Below are positions 45,857-57,083 of a DNA stretch of 64,000 nucleotides, one piece after another (the first letter of the stretch is position 1; each line of letters opens with the position of its first letter). Origin of the DNA: Parasitella parasitica (taxonomy: Eukaryota > Mucoromycota > Mucoromycetes > Mucorales > Mucoraceae). Where the stretch lies: assembly GCA_025201805.1 (NCBI GenBank), contig MU619242.1, positions 267,507 to 331,506 of the forward strand. The letters are read 5' to 3'. The translations under genes were made by a program, and so were the position numbers. The notes beneath the pieces are model-generated. The model did not search any database and was not told the origin of the DNA. It worked only from the letters and a program-made list of their open reading frames with translations.

Positions 45857-46033
45857 AAAAAAAAAAAAAAAAACTGTATTTCTATATATTTATAAATGTG
45901 AGAGAAATTACTGTGATTGCCTCTGATAATGCTTCAATCTCAATAACCGCTACACTAAAAGTTATCGTATGTTGCTCAGCCTTTCCAACACGCACTTTAT
46001 GATTCTACGACAATTTTATTCTATACCAATCAG

Positions 46034-48969
46034 TTAATAGTAATCCATATCGTTATTTTTGCCATTTCCTTGTTGATTTGCCTGGTCAAAGTAGAATTCA
46101 GACACTTGCTCACTAGTCGTAGCATTTTCAGGATCTTTATCATCACGGACACGAATAAAGCGAGGGAACCGTAGGGATATGCCCTTGTTTGGATCCACAC
46201 GGCCAACACCAGCCATATATCTAGGACTCACACTCAGATCCGCACACTTTACTTCCCAAACTTGACTGGGGGCAAACCAAATGTCAGGCTTCACAGCATT
46301 TTCGCCCAAACAGTAATACTGCTTGGGCGCATCAATGACGTGATCCTTCAAGGTGTCGTAGAACAGCTGCAGGTTTTCATCCGAGAAACCAGTACCGATC
46401 TTGCAAATCGTCTGATACTCTTCGGTTTCTGTATCGTAACAGGCCAACAGGAAAGCGCCATACACAGACGTACGCTTACCACGGCCATAATAAGCACCAA
46501 TGACGACCAAATCCATGGAATCTCCAACTCCATTCAGATAGTCTTTCTTTACTTTGAGCCAGTTGCGGGATCGTTTGGAGGGTTCGTATGTGGCTTCAGC
46601 GCTATTGTATGCTTTGACCATCAGACCTTCGCAGTTGCTATTGATAGAGACATCCAAAAAGGTCTGAATGTCTTCGATATTGTTTGAGTCCATGTGCTTG
46701 GCAAAATAGAACTCATGCTCTGTCTCTTGAAAAGCCTCAGTAAGCGCATCCCGGCGATCTTTGAGCGACTTTTGCAGCAAGGATTCGCCATTCAGGTACA
46801 AGCAATCAAACGCAAATACAGCAACTCGCACGGTGATGTCTTCTTCTTTGACGTCTTTGCGCTTTCGGGTGCTCAAGACTTGGAAAGGTAAGATTTTGCT
46901 CTCTTGTTTATCCCACGCCACTGCTTCACAATCCAAAATAAACGTCGCAGTTGTTGGTTTAATCCACTATTGCAACTTGTTAGAAAAAGTTGTTGGGATT
47001 TGCACAAATATAAAACGATGCTGCTTGCTTACCTGGTTGACAGCGTTCATAATGTCAGGGTATCTGACAGACATGTTTTCAGAATTACGGCTATAGACTT
47101 TAATGGTGCCGTCCTCGAGGCGATGGATCTAATGCAGCTACTTTGAGCCTATGCAAAAAGGTTTGCATTATGTGATTTGCATACCTGTGCTCGTTCACCG
47201 TCATATTTGAATTCGCAAGTGAATGCTTGCTTTTCAAACCGGTTCAATACTTCTGTCAGACTCTTGGTTGGATGTGCCAACATGGGCTTTAATGGGATGC
47301 CCGGATGCATGGTGCAATGCTTGATTAGCTCATCAACAGGGTATTTCAGTAAAGCAGGAATGATAACATCGTAGGATGGCAATTGACTAACACTGACGTT
47401 ATTGATGTATATCTACGTAAATAAATGCCACTTACTTGTACACATATTTTACAGTATCCACAGCAGATGATAGCATTTCTTCTTTTTGAGAGGTTGACAT
47501 TTTGGATTTAGCTATATTACGCAGTGTAAGCGCTAAAGTATCATTATCAAGTAAATGTCTCCCTTACATGTTTTACAAAGAACAACGGCTTGCGCCAATG
47601 CAGACAGAACAGTTTGTTCAGCCAAGCCAATCCGAAGTTTACCCTCCAGATGTCTAATGATGAATTTGGCCTCTTCGTCCTGACAGGCAACCAAAAGGCT
47701 TTTGATCTTGTCTACTTTTTTTGATTGCGCCTGGGAAAGAAGAGTTGCTGTAAATAAACCACACACTGCTATTTGGGAGAACATCTACTTACTGAATTAC
47801 CTGTGATCTTGGCAATCTCTTTGAGGGTGCGAAAGACGTGTCGCACAGTCAACGGTTTTGGCTTGAACAACGTTCGCTGCGAACCTTTGCTGTTCTACTG
47901 GAACGGATTAGCCACACCTCTCCACCACCATCACCACCACCACCACCAAAACTCCTCTGCTTACCATAGCAACTGTTCCGAGATCACCACATTTGACATA
48001 ATCTGCCTTTAACTGTTTCATGTCTCTTCCGGTTGATTGTGCTACAGCTTTCATCAGGAGTGATTCGCCTATACCAAGTTCGAGGCCTTCGTAATCAGGG
48101 CAAAGCTAATTTATAGCGCATAAAAACGTCAGCAAATAAAAATGCGTAATTTATCGAAATTATACCTTATTGATGCACATGTAAAGCAATTCAAGCAAAC
48201 CATCGGGCGCTGTATCGATGACCCTGACAAACAGCGTAACAAGATTCTCTGTAATTTCCAATCTCTTGGTGGTGTTTTCACACTTTGCAAACGTTTTGCA
48301 CAAAACAGCATAAGGAACACTATTTATACACAAAGACTATCAGATGTCAGTATGATGCATAAAGCCAGCAATGCTTACGGTGTGCCTTGCTTCCAGTCCA
48401 TGCTCGTTTCCAGAGGTCCTACAGAAGCACTTGGGTTTGGGGTGATTAATGAAATCTTGTCTAACAGGCCGCTGATATATTTACATTGTATGGATAATCG
48501 ACATCATTTCGAGCTTCTCCTTCTTGGCTTCTTTCTCCTCCTCAGCAGCTTCTTGGATTTCCTTGTCAAAGTCTTGGTCCGAGTGCTCCATGATATCGTC
48601 ATTGATAGGTACGTGGTCAACATCCATGTCCTCGGTTTTGTGAGCGTGGGATGACTCTTTTTCAGTTGGTTGCTCCAATGTACTGGTTTTAGCCTTTTGC
48701 AGTTGCTCCTCTTGCTCTGATTCTTCACTATCCGACACAATTACCCTCTTTCTTTTCTTGTGTCCAATTGAGTCTGTGATTGTCTCTGTAGTTGCAGCTG
48801 GGGCTTGCGCTTCTTTGGCTGGCTTTGCTGGTGGTTTGTTGGCATTGCTACCAAAAAAGGAGCTACAATAGATGTACCGTTTAGACAAAAAGATGTCAGC
48901 GAACGCACACACACATTTATGTTACTTTAAGCTCGATTGCTTCTTTTCGGTCTTTTTCTGCAAACTCAT
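46034..48969 (-). CDS. CDC9: DNA ligase I (Cdc9/LIG1), ATP-dependent
   Basis: Eleven exons, right to left: 48969-48926, 48862-48485, 48429-48379, 48319-48166, 48105-47965, 47894-47801, 47747-47568, 47511-47436, 47392-47185, 47128-47033, 46966-46034; 784 residues. The N-terminus encodes a PCNA-interacting box QSSLNSFF made by splicing exon 1 to exon 2, then an acidic/basic disordered linker. The DNA-binding domain ([32 protein letters not shown]) follows. The catalytic core has KYDGERAQ with the adenylated lysine K435, [18 protein letters not shown]-type ([10 protein letters not shown]) and [10 protein letters not shown]. The end has [13 protein letters not shown] and [13 protein letters not shown]. 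It seals Okazaki fragments and excision-repair nicks. Unlike yeast Cdc9, no clear mitochondrial presequence precedes the PIP box. The exon 2/3 acceptor (CCAAG before TGCTTC) was chosen by phase. Confidence 0.95.
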
Positions 48970-49190
48970 GGGTCGTTACAATGAACAAAAGGGAATTAAA
49001 ACGCGAGTGGAAAATCAAAACGCGACTTTAATACTGACCAGAGGATTTTGCTTTGGGTTTCAAAAACTGCAGCTTTGAGCGAAAAAAAAATAAAGGGTCG
49101 ATCCTGGTATCTCATTAAAAACATACAAGCGAATGAAATAGCCCCATGATTGTATGTATTTTTTTATTTATTTATTTATTCGCCTTCATT

Positions 49191-50409
49191 CTAGTTAACA
49201 GTGCGAGGAGCAACGTCTGAATCAGAGATGTGCTTGATGAATATGGTGTCTGGTGCGTGATCTCGCTCTCCTTCATCGAATGTGTAGCTGCTAGCAACAG
49301 CCAGCTTGGATCCGTCGTAATTGAACGCTAAGCTAGATATCTCATCAGGATACCCAGTCATATGCTTCACACGCTTTCTATTGACACCATCCCAAATGTT
49401 GACAACACAATCCGAACCGCCAGAGGCAAATGTGCCGAGTCTATTTCAAAGCGTCAGTTAGCAATCCGTAGCACTGCTGCCTACTGCTCTTACTTTGGAT
49501 GAAATGAAAGGGAATTAACTGGATACACGACCTCTGTATCGTTGATTGTTAAACGATGTGATTTGAACGCATATCGCTTGGCTTGTACTTCGGGCGCCAT
49601 GTCAAAGTATTCGAATGCAACACGGCCTTCAATGGCAGAGCAGGCGTACCCTTGGCCATTGGGCATCAATCTAATGCACTTTAGCATGTATTTGAGCGTG
49701 GTCTCTCTCACCTGCCAAGGCAAAGACATGTCCTCGACGTCGTATATATGTGTCTTGCGATCGCTCATTGCCACTGCTAACTTTTTATCCCGTAAATCCA
49801 TGCTGAATACCTTGGAGTTTAGCTCCAATTTGTGCTGCTCGGTGCCCGCTTGAGGATCCCATACACGCAGTGTTGTATCCCACGAACCTGTGTATACCTT
49901 GTCTATTGCCAACAACAGCAAAAAAGGTCAATCCACATTCGTCTCTTATGAAATATTTGAGTCTTACTTGTGGCTGAACTGTAGCAAACGCAACTGACAG
50001 CTGCATCATGCTGTCCAATGACAGATTCCTCGTTTGTGCTCAAATTGATCCTATATACGTGTGTTACTTTTGGGTTGGCAGACCAAGACTCTGACACTTT
50101 TTCACCATTTACATTTTAACCTTTTTATCCAAACCGCCAAAATAGACAACATTGTCGTCGCCAAAGCAGCAGTCTAAAATGGCTGAATCTGTGTTGAATG
50201 TCTGCAGTAATTCGTTCTTTTCCACATCATACAGTCGCAATGTCTATCCGCAACTTAGATCCTATGCTCTCCTTTGAAAGGGTATATACTATACGAACCT
50301 TGTCCCAAGACGAAACCAACAAGCAGCCAGGGTCGGTAGGATGAAAGCATACATTAGAGATGCCATCGTTGGGTGGGTTTTTCAGTTCTATTTGTGTTGG
50401 GTCGTTCAT
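49191..50409 (-). CDS. BUB3: Bub3, WD40 spindle-checkpoint protein
   Basis: Five exons, right to left: 50409-50299, 50243-50113, 50050-49968, 49902-49494, 49440-49191; 327 residues, the usual Bub3 length. Start MNDPTQIELKNPPNDGISNV. WD-type repeats are visible as LLVSSWDKTLRLYD, VVYFGGLDKKV, VYTGSWDTTLRVWD, KKLAVAMSDRKTHIYD and GTFASGGSDCVVNIWD. The diagnostic block CIRLMPNGQGYACSAIEGRVAFEYF contains the EGRVA(V/F)E string of Bub3. Bub3 docks Bub1/BubR1 on phosphorylated MELT repeats of the kinetochore protein Spc105/KNL1. It lies 222 bp downstream of the CDC9 start on the same strand, and the TPP1-like gene follows upstream. Confidence 0.95.
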
Positions 50410-50577
50410 TGTTATTGTTGTCTAATGTGGAAAGAAGTAGACTGGAAAAGATTGTTCGCGTTGTAATTTATTTTAATCAGCTTTAAATGTGACTCTTAAG
50501 GGTATAGTTAGGTACTGGTACGGGTACGGTACCTATAACCTGTACTAGCACTACTAGTAGTTGGCTTGCTTGTAGAC

Positions 50578-52044
50578 TTAGAGCAAATATTGGAGACGAA
50601 GCCTTGAAAAAAATCGGCGTCTTTGGTAGTCATCAAAGTCCTCCGGGACCTGAACAAACACATGGGTCCTTTCCGTTTTGATTGAGCCATCTAAAGTCAA
50701 AGGTACACTAGGAGACGTACTGGGAGCGGCGGGTTCGGGTGTGGTGGGAGTAGCTGGCGTATCGATCATAGAGGGAGGATGGGGCACAGGCGAAACAGGG
50801 CGATTTTTGGGCTCAAAAATCACATTGTTGTTTGATGCTATGCACAATAAGTCTGGAATCTCATCCAGCGTGTCAAACATGGAAAGCATGTGGTCATGGA
50901 GCGTAATATCATGAGCAGGAGAGTTACAATCCTTTGATAAAGGAGCAGACGCCAATTCTCCAGGCGTAGCCACTGGGGAAGACGGCCCATGTTCGTTATA
51001 GTCAGCCACTGCGTAAGAGGATGGTTCAAATGCAATTGTTTGATCAACTACTTCCTCGTAACCTGCAATACAGAGATTATCTGGAATCTCTGTCAAACTG
51101 TCAAATTGCAAAGCTGCTCGTTTCTGGTATTGTTGATATGCAAGTGAAGGCCTGCTGCTGTTGCTCTCATAATTACTGTTCCTGAGACGGTCGCTGGTAG
51201 CGTCTGCTCTACGTCGTTTTGTCTGACCCTGCACTTCTTCAGAGGCAGACTTGTTCTTCCGCTTAGTGTGGGATGGTAGTGGTGCCCTATTATATGTATA
51301 CATCATCGACAGCATAGCCTCCAAGAACCCTTCAATGAACGACAGTCGAGGATATTTAGCTTTCAATGCTAGAAGATGCCAGGTTAGTTTCTTTTGCAAT
51401 AACATTGGAGCTACAGTTTAGCATGTACCGGCAGACGGGAATACGACAGACATTGGATTTTTCAAGTTGTGAATATTTTGTTGCACTAGGTTTAACCAAT
51501 TTTCAACAGTTTTATGTGTGTGAGCATGCCTCAGGTCATCGGCAATCGCGATACGTGTTGGTTTACAATCAAAATCAACGACAATTACATAAGGGTATAT
51601 GCTGCCATTGATCCTCAAGGCAGATATAGAATAGGTCTTGATCACTAGGGCCTTTTCTTTTAACGAATCAGTGCTGAGCAGTAGATTTGAAAGACTACAT
51701 GATGACCTGTCAGTAACCCCAATTTTGAATTGAATTATGGTTTATCAACAAATACCCAAATCTTTCTCGAACATCGTCTATATTGAATAAAGCAGGTATA
51801 AAGTATTCCCCATCTGATATCTCCATCATTACCAATTCCACCCCCTGATCTTTGTTTCCCACATAAAGGCCCTAGCAGAAATAATCAAATCAGTCATTTG
51901 CCGTACTTTTATCAAGCGCTTAATCTTCATTCTCACTCGTTTAACAATTGTATTTTTGGATTTTGAGCTCAATACATTTAGCACATGGCTAGACCCTTCA
52001 GTGACCCAACTGTCTATCGAATCTATTGTCAACGACAATGGCAT
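50578..52044 (-). CDS. Candidate shelterin TPP1/Tpz1-like OB-fold protein
   Basis: Four exons, right to left: 52044-51907, 51871-51756, 51706-51429, 51368-50578; phases close, 440 residues. The N-terminus (WVTEGSSHVLNVL, then VKRVRMKIKRLIKGLYVG) leads into a beta-rich region DQGVELVMMEISDGEYFIPALF, about 30 residues with FG, then KTYSISALRINGSIYPYVIVVDF. This order (W near the start, helix, 'V-xx-SDG-x-F/V-x-x-x-x', FG, hydrophobic strand, 'ALxxNGS-YPYV-V-F') resembles the single OB fold of TPP1/Tpz1 telomere proteins. I recognise the pattern rather than a diagnostic motif. A basic region (KRKNKS, TKRRRAD; possible nuclear signal) follows. The C-terminal half is acidic/Pro-rich and contains two copies of FD-S/T-L-x-EIPD-x-LCIA (about residues 259 and 339). 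No catalytic residues. If correct it would bridge Pot1 and telomerase. Divergent from QCR6. Confidence 0.45.
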
Positions 52045-52354
52045 AAATCACGATGTGTGTTATTTTTTTATTTTTTTTTTGGGAAAGCCTATTGAAGATG
52101 TCCGTGATTTTCGGCGACAAAGCGTTGTTTCGTTTAAGCTTCTTTGCCCGGACATGTTGTTTATGATTGCGTCACAGAGATGAAGAAAATGATGCTGTTC
52201 TTGAAGTGGGAGGCCCTAGTTGCAAATTATTATAATTGTAAGAAAGCAAAGATGAACACTTTTTTTTTTCTTCACTTTTTTCGAAAACTATCAAAAAAAA
52301 AAAAAGAACCCCACTCTTGCATTTAACTTCCATTAATATATACATTTAATCAAA
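52045..52354. promoter_or_regulatory. Shared divergent promoter, TPP1-like gene / QCR6
   Basis: 310 bp between opposite start codons. It contains T and A homopolymer runs (about 52066-52080, 52260-52270 and 52292-52304), which are typical nucleosome-excluding elements. No specific factor site recognised. Confidence 0.5.
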
Positions 52355-52865
52355 ATGGGTCTTTCTGATTTTTTCTCTAGCTTTATGCCTACCGTCTACG
52401 CTGACGAAGAACCTCAAGAGGCTGTTGAGGAGGTTGTCGAGGAAGTAGTTGAGGAATCTCCCGCTGAGGAAGAGGAGGAAGAGGAAGAGGAACCCGAGGA
52501 TCCTAAGCCTGCTATTTGGGAAGGTAATCATACGAGTCGCCATGGGAACGGGAAAGAGACATTTAAACCGAATCAAATATAGTCTGCACTGAGAAATGTT
52601 CTGCTTTGAAGCATCATCTTGATGAATGTAACGAGCGTGTTGAAAACGGATCTAGCGAGAACTGTATGTAATTGTTCGATGTGGAAAATTTCCAAATGCT
52701 AAAATGCGATTGTGTAGGTATTGAGGAGTTTTTCCACTTTATGCATTGTGCTGATGAATGTGTAAGTTTGATATTCATGTCCTGATTTTATAAACCAACC
52801 CCATGCTAAATTCATTTTGCAATCAATGTTAGGCTGCTCCCAAGATCATGGCTGCTACCAAGTAA
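52355..52865 (+). CDS. QCR6: Qcr6, acidic hinge subunit of cytochrome bc1 complex
   Basis: Four exons: 52355-52523, 52583-52663, 52718-52761, 52833-52865; 108 residues. The N-terminus MGLSDFFSSFMPTVYADEEP precedes a strongly acidic Glu/Pro tract (about residues 18-50), the hallmark of Qcr6/hinge protein. The folded C-terminal part has two helices tied by conserved Cys pairs (CTEKC...C...C...HFMHCADEC), the UCR hinge signature, with a short Lys-ending tail. It sits at cytochrome c1 on the intermembrane-space side and aids cytochrome c docking in complex III. Small exons (44 and 33 nt at the end) are supported by phase and the family pattern. Confidence 0.95.
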
Positions 52866-54418
52866 AATTAATCTATAAATATTTATTCCTTCCTATAAAC
52901 AACACCAAGTATCAAAAAAGTCTAAAAGGTTACTTTATTTCTTTGGGTACAATTGTAGATCTTTTTTTTTTTTTTTTTTTTTTTTTTTGATATATAAAAA
53001 ATGCATATATCTTGACAGAAATGTGCAATACGGTTGTATATTATGACAGGATTTTCTAGTTGCTGGGAGGGGGAAGGGAAGGTATCAAAACTTCGTTTTT
53101 TTTCTGTTTTATTGTTTAATCTATTTCTTATTGAATGGTTTTCGAAAAACGGTGCTTCCGCCGATTGTGAAGTTTAATTTCCCGGTAATAAAAATTAGTT
53201 TGCCCAAGTCTATCAAAATAATTTGCCCGGCTTTTATATTTAATTTGGCCAAACTTGTGGTTAAAAAATGTTGAAAATTTTTTTTTATTCAAGCGCTTGA
53301 GAAAAACATTGATAAAATACTGGATAAAATTCTGTAAATGTTCAACGGGAACATCTATAACTCTCGTAATAAGATATTTAAGTGCTGTTAAGACACAGGT
53401 AATAGATCTTAAGAGAGAAGACGGATTGAAGGATTATTAACGTATATTGGTAAAGCATACATATTGACAGTGAGCACCAGGCTGATAATTGTCATATTAT
53501 ATTATTATTTAGAGTTATAGTAATAATTAGATGGGTAACGGTTGGTTCTGAGAAGAGCGTTATCAGTACAACAATGTCGAAAATAATAGTAATTATGGTT
53601 ATTTATTACTGCATCTAATTTGATAGTATGAAAATACAGCAATTGCGATTCGAATCAATTACAAATTATCAACAACTTTGTTTTTAATCAAGATAAAACT
53701 GAAGACGTAGTTATTAGCTGCAATGGTGCGTTATTGTGATAAGTCGATGGCATGTGGCGATTGCATAAATCCCCCTTATTTTCTCTCGATATATCACTCC
53801 CACAACCGTTTTTGAAAAACGTATGAAATTGGGTCTTATGGAATTGTATTTCGGGAAAGCAATAGAAAATTGGAAAAACATCACACATATATTTTTTTGG
53901 TGATTTTCTATGATAAGAATGTTGCATCAGTGCTGCAGGAGGGCAGAGCAGCGTTGCCGCCGTTCATAGCCTTTATGCAAAATTTGAAAGGGATAATTAA
54001 TTCCTGTTCAATCACATTTACTCTATTTACCATGATTTCCATTTATTAGCGCATTCAAGCCGAATATATGAGCTAATTTATGTTAGTAAGGCAAGAATAC
54101 GCGTTTGTTTCTAAACTCTCTCGAAGATAAACAAATTAGGTAATATTTCTACGTGACATTGTCGAAGAATTTGGTGCGGAACATTTAGCTTTTTTTCTCT
54201 TTCTTTAACACCACGAAGCATGCTGAACAACAAGGACATTATTTTTGACATTGAAACTACAAACTAAAGAACCATACCCAAATCATGGTCTATCTACATC
54301 GCCAGCCATACCTTGATGACTCAAAAAGTTCAAAATTCATTTTTATCTGCACTTTTTCTTCATGCCATGCAATTTAACACTCAAAATATGTCTTCACATT
54401 ATCATGTCTGTTAATATA
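52866..54418. other. Gene-poor stretch downstream of QCR6
   Basis: QCR6 3' UTR, a T26-type run near 52963-52988 and AT-rich DNA. No credible coding frame or element ends. Confidence 0.4.
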
Positions 54419-55406
54419 CAGTAGCAGGGTTTCTTTTCTCTTTTGAAAAGGCGTTTGATTATGAGAAGTGCATTGAAGGGGATTATGCCTCTTGAAAGAT
54501 TGCGTTATACGGATGCGAAAGCAATCCAGGAATCCTTTCCTTTCATGACCTCCAGTGCTCTTCTGACCTCTTAGCGTGCAGTCTTTGCGTGTCAGCCTAA
54601 CGATCAACCAGGCACTTGATACCCTCGTTCTGACCCGCAGCGAAGTAGCTACGTGTAAAATTAATATGATGCCGAGTATTGGATGGAACATAAGTACTTT
54701 CAAGATATAAAAAAAATACTTTATCTAACTTTGTCTTCTAGATATTACCTTTCTTCCTGCTGACCTTTTTGGTAACTTAGTTAGCACAGTAGCAGGGTTT
54801 CTTTTCTATCTGAAAAGGCGTTTGATTATGAGAAGTGTATTGAAGGGGATTTTGCCTCTTGAAAGATTGCGTTATACGGATGCGAAAGCAATCCAGGAAT
54901 CCTTTCCTTTCATGACCTCCAGTGCTCTTCTGATCTCTTTGCGTGCAGTCTTTGCGTGTTGGCCTAACGATCAACCTGGCACTTGATACCCTCGCTCTGA
55001 CCCGCAGCAAAGTAGCTACATGCAAATATTGATATGATGCCGAATATTGGATGAAATATAAGTACTTTTAAGATATATAAAAAATAGTTTACCTAACTTT
55101 GTTTGTCTTCAAAAGATTACCTTCCTTCCTGCTGAACCTTTTGATAACTTACTCGGCACAGTAGCAGGGTTTCTTTTCTCTTTTGAAAAGGTGTTTGGTT
55201 ATGAGAAGTGTATTGAAGGGGATTTTGCCTCTTGAAAGATTGCGTTATACGGATGCGAAAGCAATCCAGGAATCCTTTCCTTTCATGACCTCCAATGCTC
55301 TTCTGACCTCTTTGCGTGCAGTCTTTGCGTGTCGGCCTAACGATCAGCCAGGCACTTGATACCCTCGCTCTGACCCGCAGCAAAGTAGCTACGTGCAAAT
55401 ATTGAC
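54419..55406 (-). repeat. Tandem array, about 370-bp unit, 2.7 copies
   Basis: Unit starts (CAGTAGCAGGGTTTCTTTTC) are at 54419, 54787 and 55159, so the periods are 368 and 372 bp. Within each unit a core of about 240 bp is strongly conserved among the three copies, while the remaining about 130 bp is more diverged; the third copy ends after the core at about 55406. The minus strand of each core is open for about 80-100 codons, but differences between copies mostly change amino acids, so I do not call a protein. A strongly conserved core in tandem suggests a structured or functional RNA, or the remnant of a repeated element. It does not match 5S rRNA, U snRNAs or tRNA by eye. Confidence 0.85.
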
Positions 55407-55961
55407 CTAAAATCGAAGCCAAATATCCTGCTTACATGATCTTGCTAGAGAAGACGTGAATGGCTTATCTCTTTGCAAGTCGATAAATACAGGACATGGT
55501 CAACCGGCACCTCCATCAGATACTATTCAACAAGGACACGTTTTGAAATATCATGGTAACTGTTATAGTTTTGAAATTGTTATCATTAATGAGCACTAAT
55601 CAAAACATTTGATGTAGTTGCTTACGTAGTTTATTCAGTGTTAGACCTATTTGTTTGATGCCACATGTTTGAGAAGCGTGATACATACTGTGAGTCGCCC
55701 CTTTGTGATAGCAGACACCTAAAAGCTAACCTATAAGTGTTGACGAGGTGTAAGAAAGACTAATAGATTTAGGACATATACCAATGATCGATATAGAATG
55801 TAGAATCAAACAACTTCTATTCTTTCCAAGAGTCTTGCAGCATAATATATACGTTTTCTTTTTTTTTTTCTAGTAAATTTTGAAATAAATGATGGCTTCC
55901 ATATATTTCTTTACGACTGCCTTCTTTGTTCTGGCATAATATTTCTCTGGGAAGCTCATTA
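55407..55961. other. Short gene-free stretch
   Basis: AT-rich DNA between the tandem array and the Tc1-like element; nothing recognised. Confidence 0.4.
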
Positions 55962-57081
55962 TCGTATTTTCAAATCAAACTCACAAAATATTTGGGGGTA
56001 CCTACAAAATCTGAATATAAAGCTCACAAAAATGCTCTAATCCACTCTGTATTTTTAAGAAACATAATTGATGAAGAAGATGAAGAAAATATTTTGACAT
56101 TAGAGCAACTGCAGCAAAGACTTATTGACGAGTTCCCAGTAGAGTTTCCTTCAAAAAATGCAATTGGGTTTCTACAATCCAAAAACATATAACTCAGAAG
56201 CTGTGCTTGACTCTCAAGAGAACATCGCCAGTGGAAGAAATACAAGCAACTGAAAGAATAGCAAGAGAGCGAAAAGATTACTGCATTGGCCTTTCGCTCA
56301 AGGGTATTAACTACATGACAAATTGTATTTTTGTTGATGAAAGTGGATTTAGTGCTTGTATGGTACCTGGACGTGCGAGATCAGCCAAAGGAAAAAAGGT
56401 TCATATAATCACAAAGACGAAAAGGGGCAAAAACATTGCAATCATTGGTGCTATTTCAGCATAACGGGTTGAATCTTTACAAGCTGTTATGGTAGATGGT
56501 TCTACAAACAGGTTTATCTTTGCTGAATTTATCAAGCAGCTGTTGGAATGGGTTGATAAAGAGTACCCACATCAAGAATTCTATTTTATTATGGATAATG
56601 TAAAATTTCACAAAAGTCCTATTGTACAGGATCTTTTTAAACACTCAAAACATAGCTGCCATTTTCTGCCACCATATTCTCCTATGCTAAATCCTATAGA
56701 AACTAGCTTCAAAAAATTGAAAAACTTTGTTAGAAGGAACCCAAAGGAAAACAAAGAGACTATCTTGGAGCTCATTAAGGAAGCAGAGAAGAAAATAACG
56801 CCTCAAGACTGTGAAGGATGGGTCCATCATTGTATCAATATCATTGTATCAATAATGTCAATAGATGTATTGCTGGAGAAGATCTCACGTTTGAAAATTA
56901 GTGTTATGTTTTATTGAATAAATTGATTTTCTTTACCAAAGTTGTTATTCCTAAGTACTGAGGGTTCGAGAAGTAATTTTTGTGAGATTGACTAGGTCAA
57001 TTTTGTGAGTTTGATTAGATCATTTTTGTGAGATTTATGTAGGACCCCCAAATATTTTGTGAGTTTGATTTGAAAATACGA
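55962..57081 (+). mobile_element. Tc1/mariner (IS630) DD34E transposon, inactivated
   Basis: A 1120-bp element with long terminal inverted repeats of about 44 bp (left end TCGTATTTTCAAATCAAACT; right end its reverse complement with a 1-base indel). Both sides are flanked by TA (55960-55961, 57082-57083), the target duplication of the superfamily. It contains one decayed transposase gene. Repeated TTTTGTGAGNTT motifs near the right end may be sub-terminal transposase sites. Confidence 0.93.
56008..56917 (+). pseudogene. Tc1/IS630-type transposase, broken by a frameshift and a stop
   Basis: Three frame pieces. First, to 56192, a helix-turn-helix-like region (ILTLEQLQQRLIDEFPVEFP). Then a shift of frame near 56175-56190 into HITQKLCLTLKRTSPVE. 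Next, VDESGF (first catalytic D, about 56334) and a TAA stop at 56462-56464 right after GAISA. The same frame resumes to 56917 with MDNVKFHK (second D, about 56591) and PPYSPMLNPIE (catalytic E, about 56699). Spacing from the second D to E is 34 residues, hence DD34E. No ATG precedes the first piece inside the element. Normally it cuts and pastes its own element at TA. Otherwise well conserved, so inactivation is fairly recent. Confidence 0.9.
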
Positions 57082-57083
57082 TA

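Noticed and set aside
54374-55422. Three related minus-strand ORFs in the tandem array as a protein family
   Set aside because: Differences between copies are mostly amino-acid changing and frames differ in their ends; repeat or RNA is more likely than protein.
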